Under the pieces are notes generated by a model. It was given only the letters and a program-made list of their open reading frames with translations. It had not been told where the DNA came from and did no database searches. DNA of 64,000 bases from Sphingobacteriales bacterium (lineage in GTDB: Bacteria; Bacteroidota; Bacteroidia; Chitinophagales; Chitinophagaceae): assembly GCA_016192105.1 (NCBI GenBank), contig JACPUV010000046.1, positions 1-64,000 of the forward strand. Direction: 5' to 3'. The translations under genes were made by a program, and so were the position numbers. Positions 45,617 to 53,778 of the stretch are shown here, in pieces (positions within the stretch are counted from its first letter, which is position 1; every line of letters begins with the position of its first letter).

Positions 45617-46597
45617 ATGGAAGAAAAAAAGACCAGGCGCCGATTGCCTTCGCTGATACGCTGGATCCTCTGGGTGCTCCTGTTCCAGTTTGTGCTGATC
45701 AATATCAGCGCTTCTATCTATGCATACCGGCTTACTCATTTTTACGATGACCCCGCTTTACGGGTAAACCATGCTTCGGGGAATATTTTCCGGAAGACCT
45801 GGAAATTGTTTACCGGCCCTAAATTTCCCAAATCAGTCATTACCGGACTTCCCGACTTTGCCTATGATACCGTACAACTGAAAACCGGGACGGGGATCCT
45901 GGTGGATGCCTGGTACGCCCAACCCGATTCCCTGGCAAAGGGAACGGTTATACTATTTCATGGGATCAGTGCAAATAAGAGTTACCTGGTTCATGAAGCT
46001 GCGGAATTCCGGAGACAGGGTTATGCCGTTATGCTGGTGGATTTCCGGGCGCATGGCAACAGCGGGGGCCTGACGACCACATTGGGAATAGCGGAAAAAG
46101 AAGAAGTGAAACTGGCCTATGATTATGTAAAGGCTGCGGGTGAAAAGAACATATTCCTTTGGGGCGTTTCGATGGGCGCCGTGGTAGTGACCAGGGCTGT
46201 GGGTGATTATTCCCTGAATCCTTCAGGAATTATACTGGAAATGCCTTTCTCTTCCCTGCAGTCACACCTGAAAGCCCGGGCCCGGGTGCTGGGCTTTCCC
46301 CAACAGCCTTTTGCGTTCCTGGTCACCGGCTGGATCGGCCTGGAACGGGGGTTCAATGGGTACCGTCATTCAACAGTGCGGTATGCCGGAAAGATTACCT
46401 GCCCGGTCCTTGTACAATACGGGGTCAATGACAGTTATGTGCTGAAAAGTGAAATTGACGATATATACAATGCCATTGCTTCTGCCGATAAAAAACTGGT
46501 TGGCTATCCAAACGCGAATCACGAATCTCTTCTGCTCAATGATCCGGACCTGTGGACGCAGGTCGTGGGAGATTTCCTGTTGAATAAAGGGAAATAG
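45617..46597 (+). CDS. Membrane-anchored alpha/beta hydrolase
   Basis: ATG at 45617 gives 326 residues; the upstream TTG is less likely. A basic start (MEEKKTRRRLPSLIR) precedes one membrane helix (WILWVLLFQFVLINISASIY). The hydrolase domain has the oxyanion HGISANKSYLVH, the nucleophile elbow GVSMG, acid in YGVNDSYVLKSE and His in YPNANHESLLL, so the triad Ser-Asp-His is complete. The substrate is unknown. The L,D-transpeptidase gene is convergent with only one base between the stop codons. Confidence 0.85.
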   Translation: MEEKKTRRRLPSLIRWILWVLLFQFVLINISASIYAYRLTHFYDDPALRVNHASGNIFRKTWKLFTGPKFPKSVITGLPDFAYDTVQLKTGTGILVDAWYAQPDSLAKGTVILFHGISANKSYLVHEAAEFRRQGYAVMLVDFRAHGNSGGLTTTLGIAEKEEVKLAYDYVKAAGEKNIFLWGVSMGAVVVTRAVGDYSLNPSGIILEMPFSSLQSHLKARARVLGFPQQPFAFLVTGWIGLERGFNGYRHSTVRYAGKITCPVLVQYGVNDSYVLKSEIDDIYNAIASADKKLVGYPNANHESLLLNDPDLWTQVVGDFLLNKGK

Positions 46598-46598
46598 T

Positions 46599-47156
46599 TT
46601 ATTTGCGGATCGTGACGACGGTGCCCGCTCCTGCATACTGGTACAGCTCTTTCACATCATCATTCTTCATAGAGATGCAGCCGAGGGTCCAGTTTTTATA
46701 GCGGTCAATCACAAAATCTTCGTGCGGCCAGGTGCCATGTATGCCAATGCCGCCGCCAATACGGGCATTGGCCGGGATTTCGCCCCGCTGTTTTCGTTGC
46801 CTGAATTTTTCCATGCTTTCCCGGGTGGGGTAATCAAGTGACAGGAAACGACACCATTTTTCATGTACCCGTTTGCTGGTGATCCGGAAGGTCCCTTCCG
46901 GTGTATTTTTGTCCCCTTCCATTTTTTTATCGGCCAGGCTGTTATTGCCAAACACAACGGGATAAGTAGCATACCAGCCATCTTCGTCAAAAACACTGAG
47001 TTCGTAATCGGATTTATCGATTGTGATAGAAATTCGCCCCACCGGTGCGGCGGACAGGGACCGTTTATGCCCGGCACTTCGTGAAACATTGGTTGATTTG
47101 GTAGCCGTCAGGCAACTCCCCAGGAATACAGAAATCAGAATAACCGCACTTTTCAT
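46599..47156 (-). CDS. L,D-transpeptidase (YkuD) lipoprotein
   Basis: A 185-residue exported protein with lipobox FLGSC (Cys15) after a short hydrophobic stretch. The YkuD domain starts near residue 40; the motif GIGIHGT with His140 and the LGCISMKN motif with catalytic Cys160 are both present. L,D-transpeptidases crosslink peptidoglycan through 3-3 bonds or attach proteins to it. The closely matching catalytic motif makes the family certain; which reaction is used is not. Its stop is almost adjacent to that of the hydrolase gene. Confidence 0.92.
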   Translation of the reverse strand: MKSAVILISVFLGSCLTATKSTNVSRSAGHKRSLSAAPVGRISITIDKSDYELSVFDEDGWYATYPVVFGNNSLADKKMEGDKNTPEGTFRITSKRVHEKWCRFLSLDYPTRESMEKFRQRKQRGEIPANARIGGGIGIHGTWPHEDFVIDRYKNWTLGCISMKNDDVKELYQYAGAGTVVTIRK

Positions 47157-47379
47157 GCCCTTTGTTTTTTTGGTAAAGCCAGCTTTAACCTGCCGCGGGG
47201 TGGGAGCCGCATTGATCTCCTGGCTGAATACTGTTCCGGTGGTCCGTCCAATTACTCAAACGCAATGCCACATTTTTTTATTTTATAGGATGGGGGAGGA
47301 TTGGATGTCGGCAACTATGATTTAACAGGCTGTTTAGAGAACTTACCGGGAAATTTTCCGGGGGTTTTTTCTATTGGGC

Positions 47380-47410
47380 AAAAAAAAGCCGGCCTGTGAA
47401 CAGACCGGCT
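47380..47410 (-). terminator. Intrinsic terminator of the beta-barrel gene
   Basis: On the minus strand AGCCGGTCTGT and ACAGGCCGGCT pair (one mismatch or wobble pair) and are followed by eight T. The hairpin begins 20 bp past the stop at 47430 and ends the sigma-anti-sigma-barrel operon. Confidence 0.8.
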
Positions 47411-47429
47411 GAGTATGATAGGAGCGATC

Positions 47430-48257
47430 TTACCAGCGGCTGAACCGGAATCCCAGGGTATAGGGAGTCATGTCCAATCCTTTCTGCCACATGTTTTTGG
47501 TGGCATAGCTGCCGTACAATCTTACCGGGCCCAGGGACAGTTCGCCGATATAGGACAGTTTGAAACGTTCAAGGTCAAAATCACTTTTTACCTTTTTCAC
47601 ATCCCCGTCTTTCTTGGTCTTAAAGCGGGCGGAATACAGGTAGCCTGCGCTGACACCAGCGCTGATGCCAAACCCACTCTTACGGGTAGGAGTAAAATTT
47701 ATATTCAGCATCATGGGGACTGTGAGGTAATCGGCGGCCAGTTTCAATTTTTTCACAGAGTTGCTGCCCTGGGTGATCAGGGTGGGGTTTTTGGTAAAAA
47801 CGACCTTATCGTTTTCAAAATGGTAATTGTTCAGCTCCAGTCCCATCCCGTATTTCAGGTTTAGCACATGTTTGGCGATATTCAGTTTTTGCATAAAGAA
47901 CCAGAGGTTCACGTTCCGGGATTTGCCGGCCTTTGCCTGCAGATCTTCTTTATTGACACCTGCGGTAAGTACATTGGGGTAAACGGAGTTGTCGGTATAG
48001 TTTGAAAAGCCGAGGTCCAGGATCCACCAGTTGGTGCTGAGGTTGCCGGGCTTTTCCACATGGCGGTTGCGCATCCTGTATTCCCTGTCATGCAGAATCT
48101 CTTTGTCCTTGCTGCCGGGTTTGCGGATGATTACCAGTCCGCCAATACGGATGGTATCATTTTTCGGAGCGGGTTTGGGGGCGATCGTGGTATCTGCCTG
48201 GGCAAAACTGCCGAGCGTCACACATACTGCCATGCATAGGGTAAAAATCCTTTTCAT
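47430..48257 (-). CDS. Outer-membrane beta-barrel protein, porin family
   Basis: A 275-residue exported protein (signal MKRIFTLCMAVCVTLGSFAQA). After a soluble linker with TIRIGGLVIIRKPGSKD, strands typical of an 8-12 stranded barrel follow (WWILDLGFSNYTDNSVYP, LKYGMGLELNNYHF, GFGISAGVSAGYLYSARF), ending in a terminal aromatic-containing strand (YTLGFRFSRW) suited for Bam recognition. The gene lies 62 bp downstream of the anti-sigma gene on the same strand, so it may be a target of that sigma factor. The transported solute is unknown. Confidence 0.85.
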   Translation of the reverse strand: MKRIFTLCMAVCVTLGSFAQADTTIAPKPAPKNDTIRIGGLVIIRKPGSKDKEILHDREYRMRNRHVEKPGNLSTNWWILDLGFSNYTDNSVYPNVLTAGVNKEDLQAKAGKSRNVNLWFFMQKLNIAKHVLNLKYGMGLELNNYHFENDKVVFTKNPTLITQGSNSVKKLKLAADYLTVPMMLNINFTPTRKSGFGISAGVSAGYLYSARFKTKKDGDVKKVKSDFDLERFKLSYIGELSLGPVRLYGSYATKNMWQKGLDMTPYTLGFRFSRW

Positions 48258-48319
48258 TTTAATTGATCGTTTAAAGTTTTTTAATTTAAAGTCACGGCCT
48301 GTCTGCGGCCCCCGGAGGA

Positions 48320-49435
48320 TTATTTCAGCCGGATGGCCAAACCACCCACCAGTAACCGGTTATCATCGTCGGTCGGGTTGATATGGGTTCTTTTTTCAAA
48401 GGTCCGGGTTACTTTCCGGAAGAAACCACGGAGTTTGTTTTTCTTGCCACCAGCACCTTCTTTCATTGAGGCCTCTGTAAAGTCAGACGGGGAAACAGTG
48501 GGGTTTGTTACAACAGTAGTGGCCAATTCGTTTTTAGTAGCATTCTTTTCTTCCGGGGCCGGGTTATACACAATCACGTTTTTCGGTGTATTACCCGTTA
48601 CATTCAGGTTGTTCACCGGTTGCGGCAGGTTATTAGTGGGCTTGTCATTTTTCGTGGCGAATACCGGTTCATTGTTTTGTACCGGTGCAGGGCGGTCATT
48701 TTTATTGACAGCATTCTTATCTTTTACGGCCACGGGATTATTGCGTTGAATATAAACCGGTGCTGTAACCGGGCTGGTTTGAGCTGCATCCTGTTTGACT
48801 GCTGTTCCGGCAGGATTATTCAGTAAAGCTACCCCGGTTTCTTTTTCCGGGTTGCTGTTTGCCTGTGCCGGGCGACTGACCTCTTTCTGGCCGGTTGTGC
48901 CGGCCGCAGCGGTATCGGTTGCCGGTTTATTATTGACCAGTAGGGCAGTGGTCAGCCCGATACCCAGGATCAGGATAGCGGCCGCCGCTCTCCACCAGCG
49001 GATGGGCAGGGCCCTGACTTTTTCTTCTTTCCGGTACAGGGTTTCTTTATTGGGAAAGGAAATTGTCTCGGGTTGCAGGCGGGTGAACTGCAGCAGGTCA
49101 AGTTCTTTTTTTACCGCCAGGTTTTCCGCCGCGAATGATTCCACGGCAGCTTTTTGTCCGGCAGTAAGCTCGTTATCGGTATAAAGTAAAAGGTATTCTT
49201 CGTAATTGGACAGATTGACCAGGGCCTGTTCCTCTCCTTTCAGCAGTTCTTTCTTGCCGGTGAAAATGATCCCCGTATCGGGGACTAATTTATATTGTAA
49301 AAGAAGGTCCAGTTCTTCTTTCAGATCGGGGTGAAGCTCCACAAATTCTACCACCATCTGCCTTCCGGCGGGGTCCAGTTCATTATCCATATACAGGATA
49401 AAGTACTCTTCGTAATTATGGCGGGTTATATTCAT
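48320..49435 (-). CDS. Anti-sigma-factor-like membrane protein with duplicated N-terminal domain
   Basis: A 371-residue membrane protein directly downstream of an ECF sigma gene (56 bp gap). The N-terminus holds two copies of an anti-sigma-like unit: NYEEYFILYMDNEL at residue 7 and NYEEYLLLYTDNEL at residue 77, with ELDLL at 41 and 111, so the copies are 70 residues apart. One transmembrane helix follows (about 147-167), then a long, N- and P-rich periplasmic tail with NTPKNVIVYNPAPEEKNATK and a basic C-terminus. No zinc-binding HxxxCxxC site is seen. It probably holds the sigma factor inactive until an envelope signal. Confidence 0.75.
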   Translation of the reverse strand: MNITRHNYEEYFILYMDNELDPAGRQMVVEFVELHPDLKEELDLLLQYKLVPDTGIIFTGKKELLKGEEQALVNLSNYEEYLLLYTDNELTAGQKAAVESFAAENLAVKKELDLLQFTRLQPETISFPNKETLYRKEEKVRALPIRWWRAAAAILILGIGLTTALLVNNKPATDTAAAGTTGQKEVSRPAQANSNPEKETGVALLNNPAGTAVKQDAAQTSPVTAPVYIQRNNPVAVKDKNAVNKNDRPAPVQNNEPVFATKNDKPTNNLPQPVNNLNVTGNTPKNVIVYNPAPEEKNATKNELATTVVTNPTVSPSDFTEASMKEGAGGKKNKLRGFFRKVTRTFEKRTHINPTDDDNRLLVGGLAIRLK

Positions 49436-49491
49436 TAATTAGTTGTCAGTTGTCGGTTGACTGCCGGCTGTGCTCTGGCGGTCATTTCTGT

Positions 49492-49977
49492 TTAAATCAC
49501 ATTTTCCATGCGGACCAAATACTCTTTCAATTGCACCCTCGCCCGGTGCAGGTAAACTTTTACCTGGCTGGGGTTCAGGTTCATGATCTGCCCGATCTCC
49601 TCGTAACTGTACCCTTCATAATCTTTCAATAAAACCAGGGAACGCTGGGTTTCATTTAAACGGCCCAGGGCTTCATCCAGGATCTTTTTCAGATTATTGG
49701 CCGGCCGGTTTTCCACCCTCGCTTCCTCGCTGAATTCTTCCCGCAACTGGATCCGCTTCACTTTCCGGATATGATCGATCATCTGGTGATAGGCTACGGT
49801 AAAAAGATAGGACTTGCTTTTCTGTGCATCCACTTCCTCCCGGTTACGCCACATTTTCTCAAAGGCGGTTTGTACCACATCCCTTGCATCTTCCTCGTGG
49901 CGAAGATTTTTCAGGATGAAGCGGTACACATTGTCTGCGTACACATTCACACATTCATTGTATTCACGTTCGGTCAT
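49492..49977 (-). CDS. ECF RNA polymerase sigma factor
   Basis: A 161-residue sigma-70 family protein with region 2 (YRFILKNLRHEEDARDVVQTAF, KSYLFTVAYHQMIDHIRK) and region 4 (LNETQRSLVLLKDYEGYSYE, IMNLNPSQVKVYLHRARVQL), and no regions 1 or 3, as in ECF factors. The gene leads a minus-strand operon with the anti-sigma-like and barrel genes. It would direct RNA polymerase to envelope-stress or nutrient-responsive promoters; which ones cannot be read here. Confidence 0.95.
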   Translation of the reverse strand: MTEREYNECVNVYADNVYRFILKNLRHEEDARDVVQTAFEKMWRNREEVDAQKSKSYLFTVAYHQMIDHIRKVKRIQLREEFSEEARVENRPANNLKKILDEALGRLNETQRSLVLLKDYEGYSYEEIGQIMNLNPSQVKVYLHRARVQLKEYLVRMENVI

Positions 49978-50063
49978 AAACAGCCTGGAGTGGGATAAAG
50001 ATAATGATCAGCGGCTCTTTGTATAATAGTACGTTTGACAGGACTGATAGTTACAGGCGAAAT

Positions 50064-50087
50064 AAAAAAACCGGGACTGGAGCCCGG
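50064..50087 (-). terminator. Intrinsic terminator of the 75-residue protein gene
   Basis: Minus-strand stem AGCCGGG / CCCGGTT (one G-T wobble) with a six-nt loop is followed by a run of T. It lies 24 bp past the stop at 50111. Confidence 0.7.
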
Positions 50088-50110
50088 CTATAAACAAAAC
50101 TATCTAAAAA

Positions 50111-50338
50111 TCAATTAGTTAAATAGGTGGTGGAGATAAATTGCCGGGACAGGTTCTCCAGCATCAGGTCTTCCCCCCTGTTTTTATCCTTATCCGGACA
50201 GGGTGATGCTGCTTTTTTGCAACACTCCGAACCCGGAGCCGGCTTAAGATCCCTGCTGCCGGAAGTCCTGAAAACAAGGAGGGTCAGTATAATTAGGATG
50301 ATAGTGGGTGTTACGAAAACCCCGAATTTCGGTTGCAT
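50111..50338 (-). CDS. Small single-TM protein (75 aa), unknown function
   Basis: A 75-residue protein with one N-terminal membrane helix (FVTPTIILIILTLLVF), then a hydrophilic region with three Cys (ECCKKAASPC) and a basic-acidic tail. ATG at 50338 and a matching terminator downstream support a real gene. No family is recognised. It stands alone upstream of the sigma operon terminus and downstream of an AT-rich gap. Confidence 0.55.
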   Translation of the reverse strand: MQPKFGVFVTPTIILIILTLLVFRTSGSRDLKPAPGSECCKKAASPCPDKDKNRGEDLMLENLSRQFISTTYLTN

Positions 50339-50742
50339 CTGGTTGGTTTAAGGTTTTGACGAAAGTAGAAAGGAAAATGTTACAGCTTTCTTATAAATCT
50401 TTTGTCCATGATCAATCTGATTTTTTTCTATTTATAAATTATTGATAATCTTGTTATTTGGTTTTTTACTCTTAGTTTGAAAAACACTACCATCATTCTC
50501 CTTTACCAATCCCGTTGTTCATTATTATATATAAGCCCGGCCGGGTACGGCAGCCAGCGAAGCAGGGTTGATGAATGAAGTACAATAATAATAAACTGCA
50601 GTGCAGGCATACGGAGCTGACCGGCCAACTGCCTTATCACAGGGTCAAAAGTTGGAAATAGAAGAGCAAACGTTTTTACTTTCAGTCCTGTTTATGAGAA
50701 GGGCGGTAAGGCTGTCCGTATATTTGTTCCTAAAATTGCGGT
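50339..50742. other. AT-rich intergenic region without a gene
   Basis: About 400 bp between divergent transcripts. The stretch 50390-50540 is notably AT-rich and contains no open frame of note; a 10-bp palindrome CCCGGCCGGG lies near 50538. A candidate -7 element TAAAATTG (50731-50738) precedes the kbl start. Probably it holds promoters for both flanking genes; no RNA gene is evident by eye. Confidence 0.4.
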
Positions 50743-51930
50743 ATGAACGAAAAACTGGTAGAACGGATTGCTGCAGAAGTAGAGGAGATCAAAACTGCTG
50801 GTCTGTATAAAAGCGAACGGATTATTGAAAGTCCGCAGGGAGCAGAAATTCTCGTGAACGGAAAAAAGGTACTGAATTTTTGTGCCAACAATTACCTGGG
50901 TTTATCCAGTCACCCCAAAGTGATCGAAGCCGCCCATAAAGCGATCGACAAAAGGGGATACGGAATGAGCAGTGTACGTTTTATCTGTGGTACGCAGGAT
51001 ATTCACAAAGAACTGGAAGAAAAGATCTCAAAATTCCTCGGCACAGAAGATACTATATTATATGCAGCTGCCTTTGATGCCAACGGGGGGGTGTTTGAAC
51101 CCCTCTTGAATGAGGAGGATGCCATTATCTCGGATGCCCTGAACCATGCATCGATCATTGATGGGGTTCGCCTGTGCAAAGCCCGGCGTTTCCGTTATGA
51201 ACACAATGATATGAAAGACCTGGAGGTAAAACTACAGGAAGCGGCGGGTTGCCGGAACCGGATCATTGTTACGGATGGTTCCTTCAGCATGGACGGAACC
51301 ATTGCCCGGCTGGATGAAATTGTAAAGCTGGCTGAGAAATATGAAGCGGCTATTATGATCGATGAATGTCATTCCTCCGGCTTCCTGGGTAAAACCGGGA
51401 GGGGAACGCATGAGTACCGCGGGGTGATGGGTAAGATCGATATCATTACCGGTACATTGGGGAAGGCCCTGGGCGGGGCATCCGGAGGTTTCACTTCCGG
51501 CCGCAAAGCCATCATCGATATGTTGCGGCAGAAATCAAGACCCTATTTATTCAGCAATACCCTGGCGCCTTCAATTGTGGGAGGCTCTATCGCCGTACTC
51601 GATATGCTCACTGAAACCACTGAACTGCGCGATAAACTGGAATACAATACCCGTTATTTCCGCTCCAGGATGACGGAAGCCGGATTTGATATCAAGCCCG
51701 GAGATCACCCCATTGTTCCGATCATGCTTTATGATGCCGTGCTGGCCCAGACCATGGCTGCCAAACTGCTGGAAGAAGGCATTTATGTGATCGGCTTCTT
51801 TTTCCCGGTAGTGGCAAAGGGACAGGCCCGGATCAGGGTTCAACTGAGCGCGGCCCACGAGCAGCAGCACCTGGATAAAGCGATCGCTGCATTTACCAAG
51901 ATCGGGAAAGAGCTGGGGGTGTTGAAGTGA
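50743..51930 (+). CDS. kbl: Glycine C-acetyltransferase (2-amino-3-ketobutyrate CoA ligase)
   Basis: A 395-residue alpha-oxoamine synthase. Landmarks are [49 protein letters not shown] with His135, [10 protein letters not shown] with Asp207, and the PLP lysine (Lys241) in [14 protein letters not shown]. It cleaves 2-amino-3-ketobutyrate with CoA into glycine and acetyl-CoA, the second step of threonine breakdown. The partner tdh gene is not in the window. Serine palmitoyltransferase, a close relative, was considered, but the [10 protein letters not shown] and FDANGG segments fit Kbl. Confidence 0.93.
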   Translation: MNEKLVERIAAEVEEIKTAGLYKSERIIESPQGAEILVNGKKVLNFCANNYLGLSSHPKVIEAAHKAIDKRGYGMSSVRFICGTQDIHKELEEKISKFLGTEDTILYAAAFDANGGVFEPLLNEEDAIISDALNHASIIDGVRLCKARRFRYEHNDMKDLEVKLQEAAGCRNRIIVTDGSFSMDGTIARLDEIVKLAEKYEAAIMIDECHSSGFLGKTGRGTHEYRGVMGKIDIITGTLGKALGGASGGFTSGRKAIIDMLRQKSRPYLFSNTLAPSIVGGSIAVLDMLTETTELRDKLEYNTRYFRSRMTEAGFDIKPGDHPIVPIMLYDAVLAQTMAAKLLEEGIYVIGFFFPVVAKGQARIRVQLSAAHEQQHLDKAIAAFTKIGKELGVLK

Positions 51931-51984
51931 GTTATGTACTGCAGGATAACATCCGGACATTCATTGAAGAGGTTTATTAAGAGA

Positions 51985-52036
51985 TCGCTAACGCCATCCG
52001 GTTGGAATGACTGGTCCTATCCCCCGCCGGCGGGGG
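51985..52036. repeat. 52-bp direct repeat, copy A
   Basis: Identical to copy B (52210-52261) except at one base. The last 16 bp are the perfect palindrome CCCCCGCCGGCGGGGG. The repeats lie in the same orientation, 225 bp apart, in the gene-poor stretch after kbl. The origin is unknown; it resembles a REP-like palindromic unit. Confidence 0.8.
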
Positions 52037-52089
52037 CCGGCTGTCCGCATGGAGGAAAATTTACGAGCAGGGGTGGATGATTTCATAGG

Positions 52090-52206
52090 CTATTCAGCAG
52101 TTAACTTTTTTTCGATCCAGTCTTCCAGGCAGACGATCACGGCACTAATGTGATTTAATACGTCATCGTCCGTGAACCGGAGCAAAGTAAAACAGACTTT
52201 TTCATA
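52090..52206 (-). pseudogene. Truncated DUF559 nuclease-like remnant
   Basis: A 38-residue open fragment ending at a TAG (52092-52090) reads YEKVCFTLLRFTDDDVLNHI and continues to an EKKLTAE end. The LRFTDDDVL segment fits the C-terminal part of the DUF559 (Vsr-fold) endonuclease family, where a V.RFT..DVL pattern leads into the final helix. The rest of the gene is absent: 3 bp upstream of the fragment the 52-bp repeat copy B begins, with an in-frame stop just inside it. This is a decayed gene end, not an active gene. Family resemblance is by memory of the pattern. Confidence 0.55.
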
Positions 52207-52209
52207 AGG

Positions 52210-52261
52210 TCGCTAACGCCATCCGGTTGGAATGACTGGTCCTATCCCCCGCCAGCGGGGG
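52210..52261. repeat. 52-bp direct repeat, copy B
   Basis: Copy B of the repeat at 51985-52036, with one substitution (A for G) that breaks the central palindrome to CCCCCGCCAGCGGGGG. It abuts the 5' end of the DUF559 remnant, suggesting that a rearrangement occurred at the repeat. Confidence 0.8.
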
Positions 52262-52601
52262 ATAGTGTAGTGTTCCTCATTTTGCCTGGCGTAAACGACT
52301 CAGTTATTCCTGTTGTATTCTTATATACTGTACAGCAAAAAGATAGGTTACTGGGGAGGGTTGAACACGTAAAATTACGAATAGAAAGAGGTTGTTAAAA
52401 AAGAGAATTTACCCGAATAATTTTCAGGGATAAGCAAGAAAAATCACGTCGAAAGTTATGAAATGCAATTTTCACAGAGTACCTTCGTTTAAAGGATATT
52501 GATATAAACTCTACCCGCCAATTCCTCTGGAATTTCCATTAACTAATTCTTGACCCGTACACCCGGTTTATGCCGGGCGACACTTAATTTTTGGAAAAAG
52601 T
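52262..52601. other. Non-coding stretch before a small lipoprotein gene
   Basis: About 340 bp with no convincing ORF. TACCTTCG at 52480-52487 is a near match to the -7 consensus and could start the transcript of the 42-residue lipoprotein with a leader of about 110 nt. A hairpin CCCGG (52562-52566) / CCGGG (52573-52577) lies 24 bp upstream of its ATG and might affect translation. Confidence 0.35.
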
Positions 52602-52730
52602 ATGAAGAAATTTTTTCTGTACCTCGCTACAGCGGCTTTTATGCTGGCTATGTTCAGTTCCTGTGCAGCTACAAAGCGGGATTGCCAGGGGAATAAACAC
52701 TACAAGTTAAAAAACGGCATCTATCTTTAA
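52602..52730 (+). CDS. 42-residue lipoprotein
   Basis: ATG at 52602 opens MKKFFLYLATAAFMLAMFSSC, a clear lipoprotein signal with lipobox FSSC (Cys21), then a 22-residue mature part (AATKRDCQGNKHYKLKNGI and YL). A strong terminator follows the stop after 26 bp. The signal, size and terminator together make this a real small gene, likely an outer-membrane lipoprotein. The CQGNKHYKLKNGIYL-type tail recalls very short Bacteroidota lipoproteins of unknown role. Its own terminator separates it from the beta-lactamase gene downstream. Confidence 0.75.
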   Translation: MKKFFLYLATAAFMLAMFSSCAATKRDCQGNKHYKLKNGIYL

Positions 52731-52756
52731 ATGGAATGCACAGTCATCTTATTGAG

Positions 52757-52783
52757 TCCCGGTTTTTGACCGGGATTTTTTTT
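52757..52783 (+). terminator. Intrinsic terminator after the 42-residue lipoprotein
   Basis: TCCCGGT (52757-52763) and ACCGGGA (52769-52775) form a perfect 7-bp stem with a TTTTG loop, followed by eight T. It ends the small lipoprotein transcript. Confidence 0.85.
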
Positions 52784-52866
52784 GCCGGTAGGGTAGGGAT
52801 CCCCGAGGCAGGGATGAACCCCCGGTAATATTTTGACCCGGTCCGGCATTGTGGCAGCAGAGGGAT

Positions 52867-52874
52867 TACCTTTG
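52867..52874 (+). promoter_or_regulatory. Candidate -7 element (TACCTTTG) of the beta-lactamase gene
   Basis: TACCTTTG matches the consensus TAnnTTTG exactly and ends 19 bp before the ATG at 52894. A TTG lies 15 bp upstream, closer than the usual -33 spacing. Confidence 0.45.
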
Positions 52875-52893
52875 CTCAAATTTTACAGCAGCA

Positions 52894-53721
52894 ATGAAAA
52901 CCGCAATCTATCCCCTTTTTTTCCTGGCTTTTTTATATGCCTGTTCTCCCAATAATGTAAAGCAGGACAAAAGCCTGGAGAAATATTTTACATCGAATAA
53001 TGTAGAAGGTTGTTTTGCCCTGATGGACAATGCTACCGGAAAATTTACCGTATATAACCTGGGCCGTTACCGCGACAGCAGTTACCTGCCGGCCTCCACT
53101 TTCAAAATCGTGAATTCACTGATCGGGCTTCAGACCGGTAAGATCAGCAGCGACAGTATGGTAATCAAATGGGATAGTGTGAAAAGATGGAATACGGACT
53201 GGAACAAAGACCTGACCATGTATGAAGCGTTCCGGGTATCTTCTGTCGCCTATTACCAGGAAGTGGCCCGCCGGATCGGGAAGGACACCATGCAGCGCTG
53301 GCTGGACAGTTTAAAATACGGGGCGCAGAACGATACGCAGAAAGTAGTGCTTTCAACGCCCGTTGACAGCTTTTGGCTTGATAATTCAATCCGGATCACA
53401 CCCGACCAGCAACTGGGCCTGGTGAAACGGCTTTATTTTGACCAGCTGCCTTTTTTTAAGACCTACCAGGAAATGGTGAAAAGAGCCATGCTGTTTGAAA
53501 ACAATACCAATTACCGGCTGGGATACAAGACGGGCTGGGGCTTCCGGGAAAATGGCCATGCCCTGGGCTGGATCGTTGGCTGGGTGGAAGAAAATAACCA
53601 CCCGTATTTTTTTGTCCTGAACATCGAATCCCCGGATAAGAACATTGATATGGTAAAGCTGCGGATGAATATACTCAGGGGCATCCTGAAACAACTGGGT
53701 TTCCTGGAAGGAAAAATGTAA
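52894..53721 (+). CDS. Class D (OXA-type) beta-lactamase, lipoprotein
   Basis: The ATG at 52894 gives 275 residues; the longer upstream frame lacks a signal sequence at its own start. A lipobox (FLYAC, Cys17) suggests membrane anchoring. Class D motifs are all present: STFK with Ser68 and Lys71, SSV (Ser116-Val118), YG at 142-143 and KTG at 212-214 in GYKTGWGF. The carboxylated-lysine site would be Lys71. It hydrolyses penicillins by the class D mechanism; the exact spectrum cannot be read. The gene stands alone on the chromosome with no mobile element beside it, so it looks native to the lineage. Confidence 0.92.
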   Translation: MKTAIYPLFFLAFLYACSPNNVKQDKSLEKYFTSNNVEGCFALMDNATGKFTVYNLGRYRDSSYLPASTFKIVNSLIGLQTGKISSDSMVIKWDSVKRWNTDWNKDLTMYEAFRVSSVAYYQEVARRIGKDTMQRWLDSLKYGAQNDTQKVVLSTPVDSFWLDNSIRITPDQQLGLVKRLYFDQLPFFKTYQEMVKRAMLFENNTNYRLGYKTGWGFRENGHALGWIVGWVEENNHPYFFVLNIESPDKNIDMVKLRMNILRGILKQLGFLEGKM

Positions 53722-53778
53722 AAACCCGTAGTTTCCTGAACCGGGAACTTGTAGCATGAAATTTGATTTCTTCCCGCA

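Noticed and set aside
50601..50810. 69-codon frame overlapping the kbl start
   Set aside because: It runs into kbl out of frame and lacks any sign of coding.
50743..51930. Serine palmitoyltransferase for sphingolipid synthesis
   Set aside because: Same superfamily, but motifs around the PLP lysine and the N-terminus match glycine C-acetyltransferase.
51985..52261. CRISPR array
   Set aside because: Only two repeat copies, with a 173-bp spacing that contains gene debris; no cas genes.
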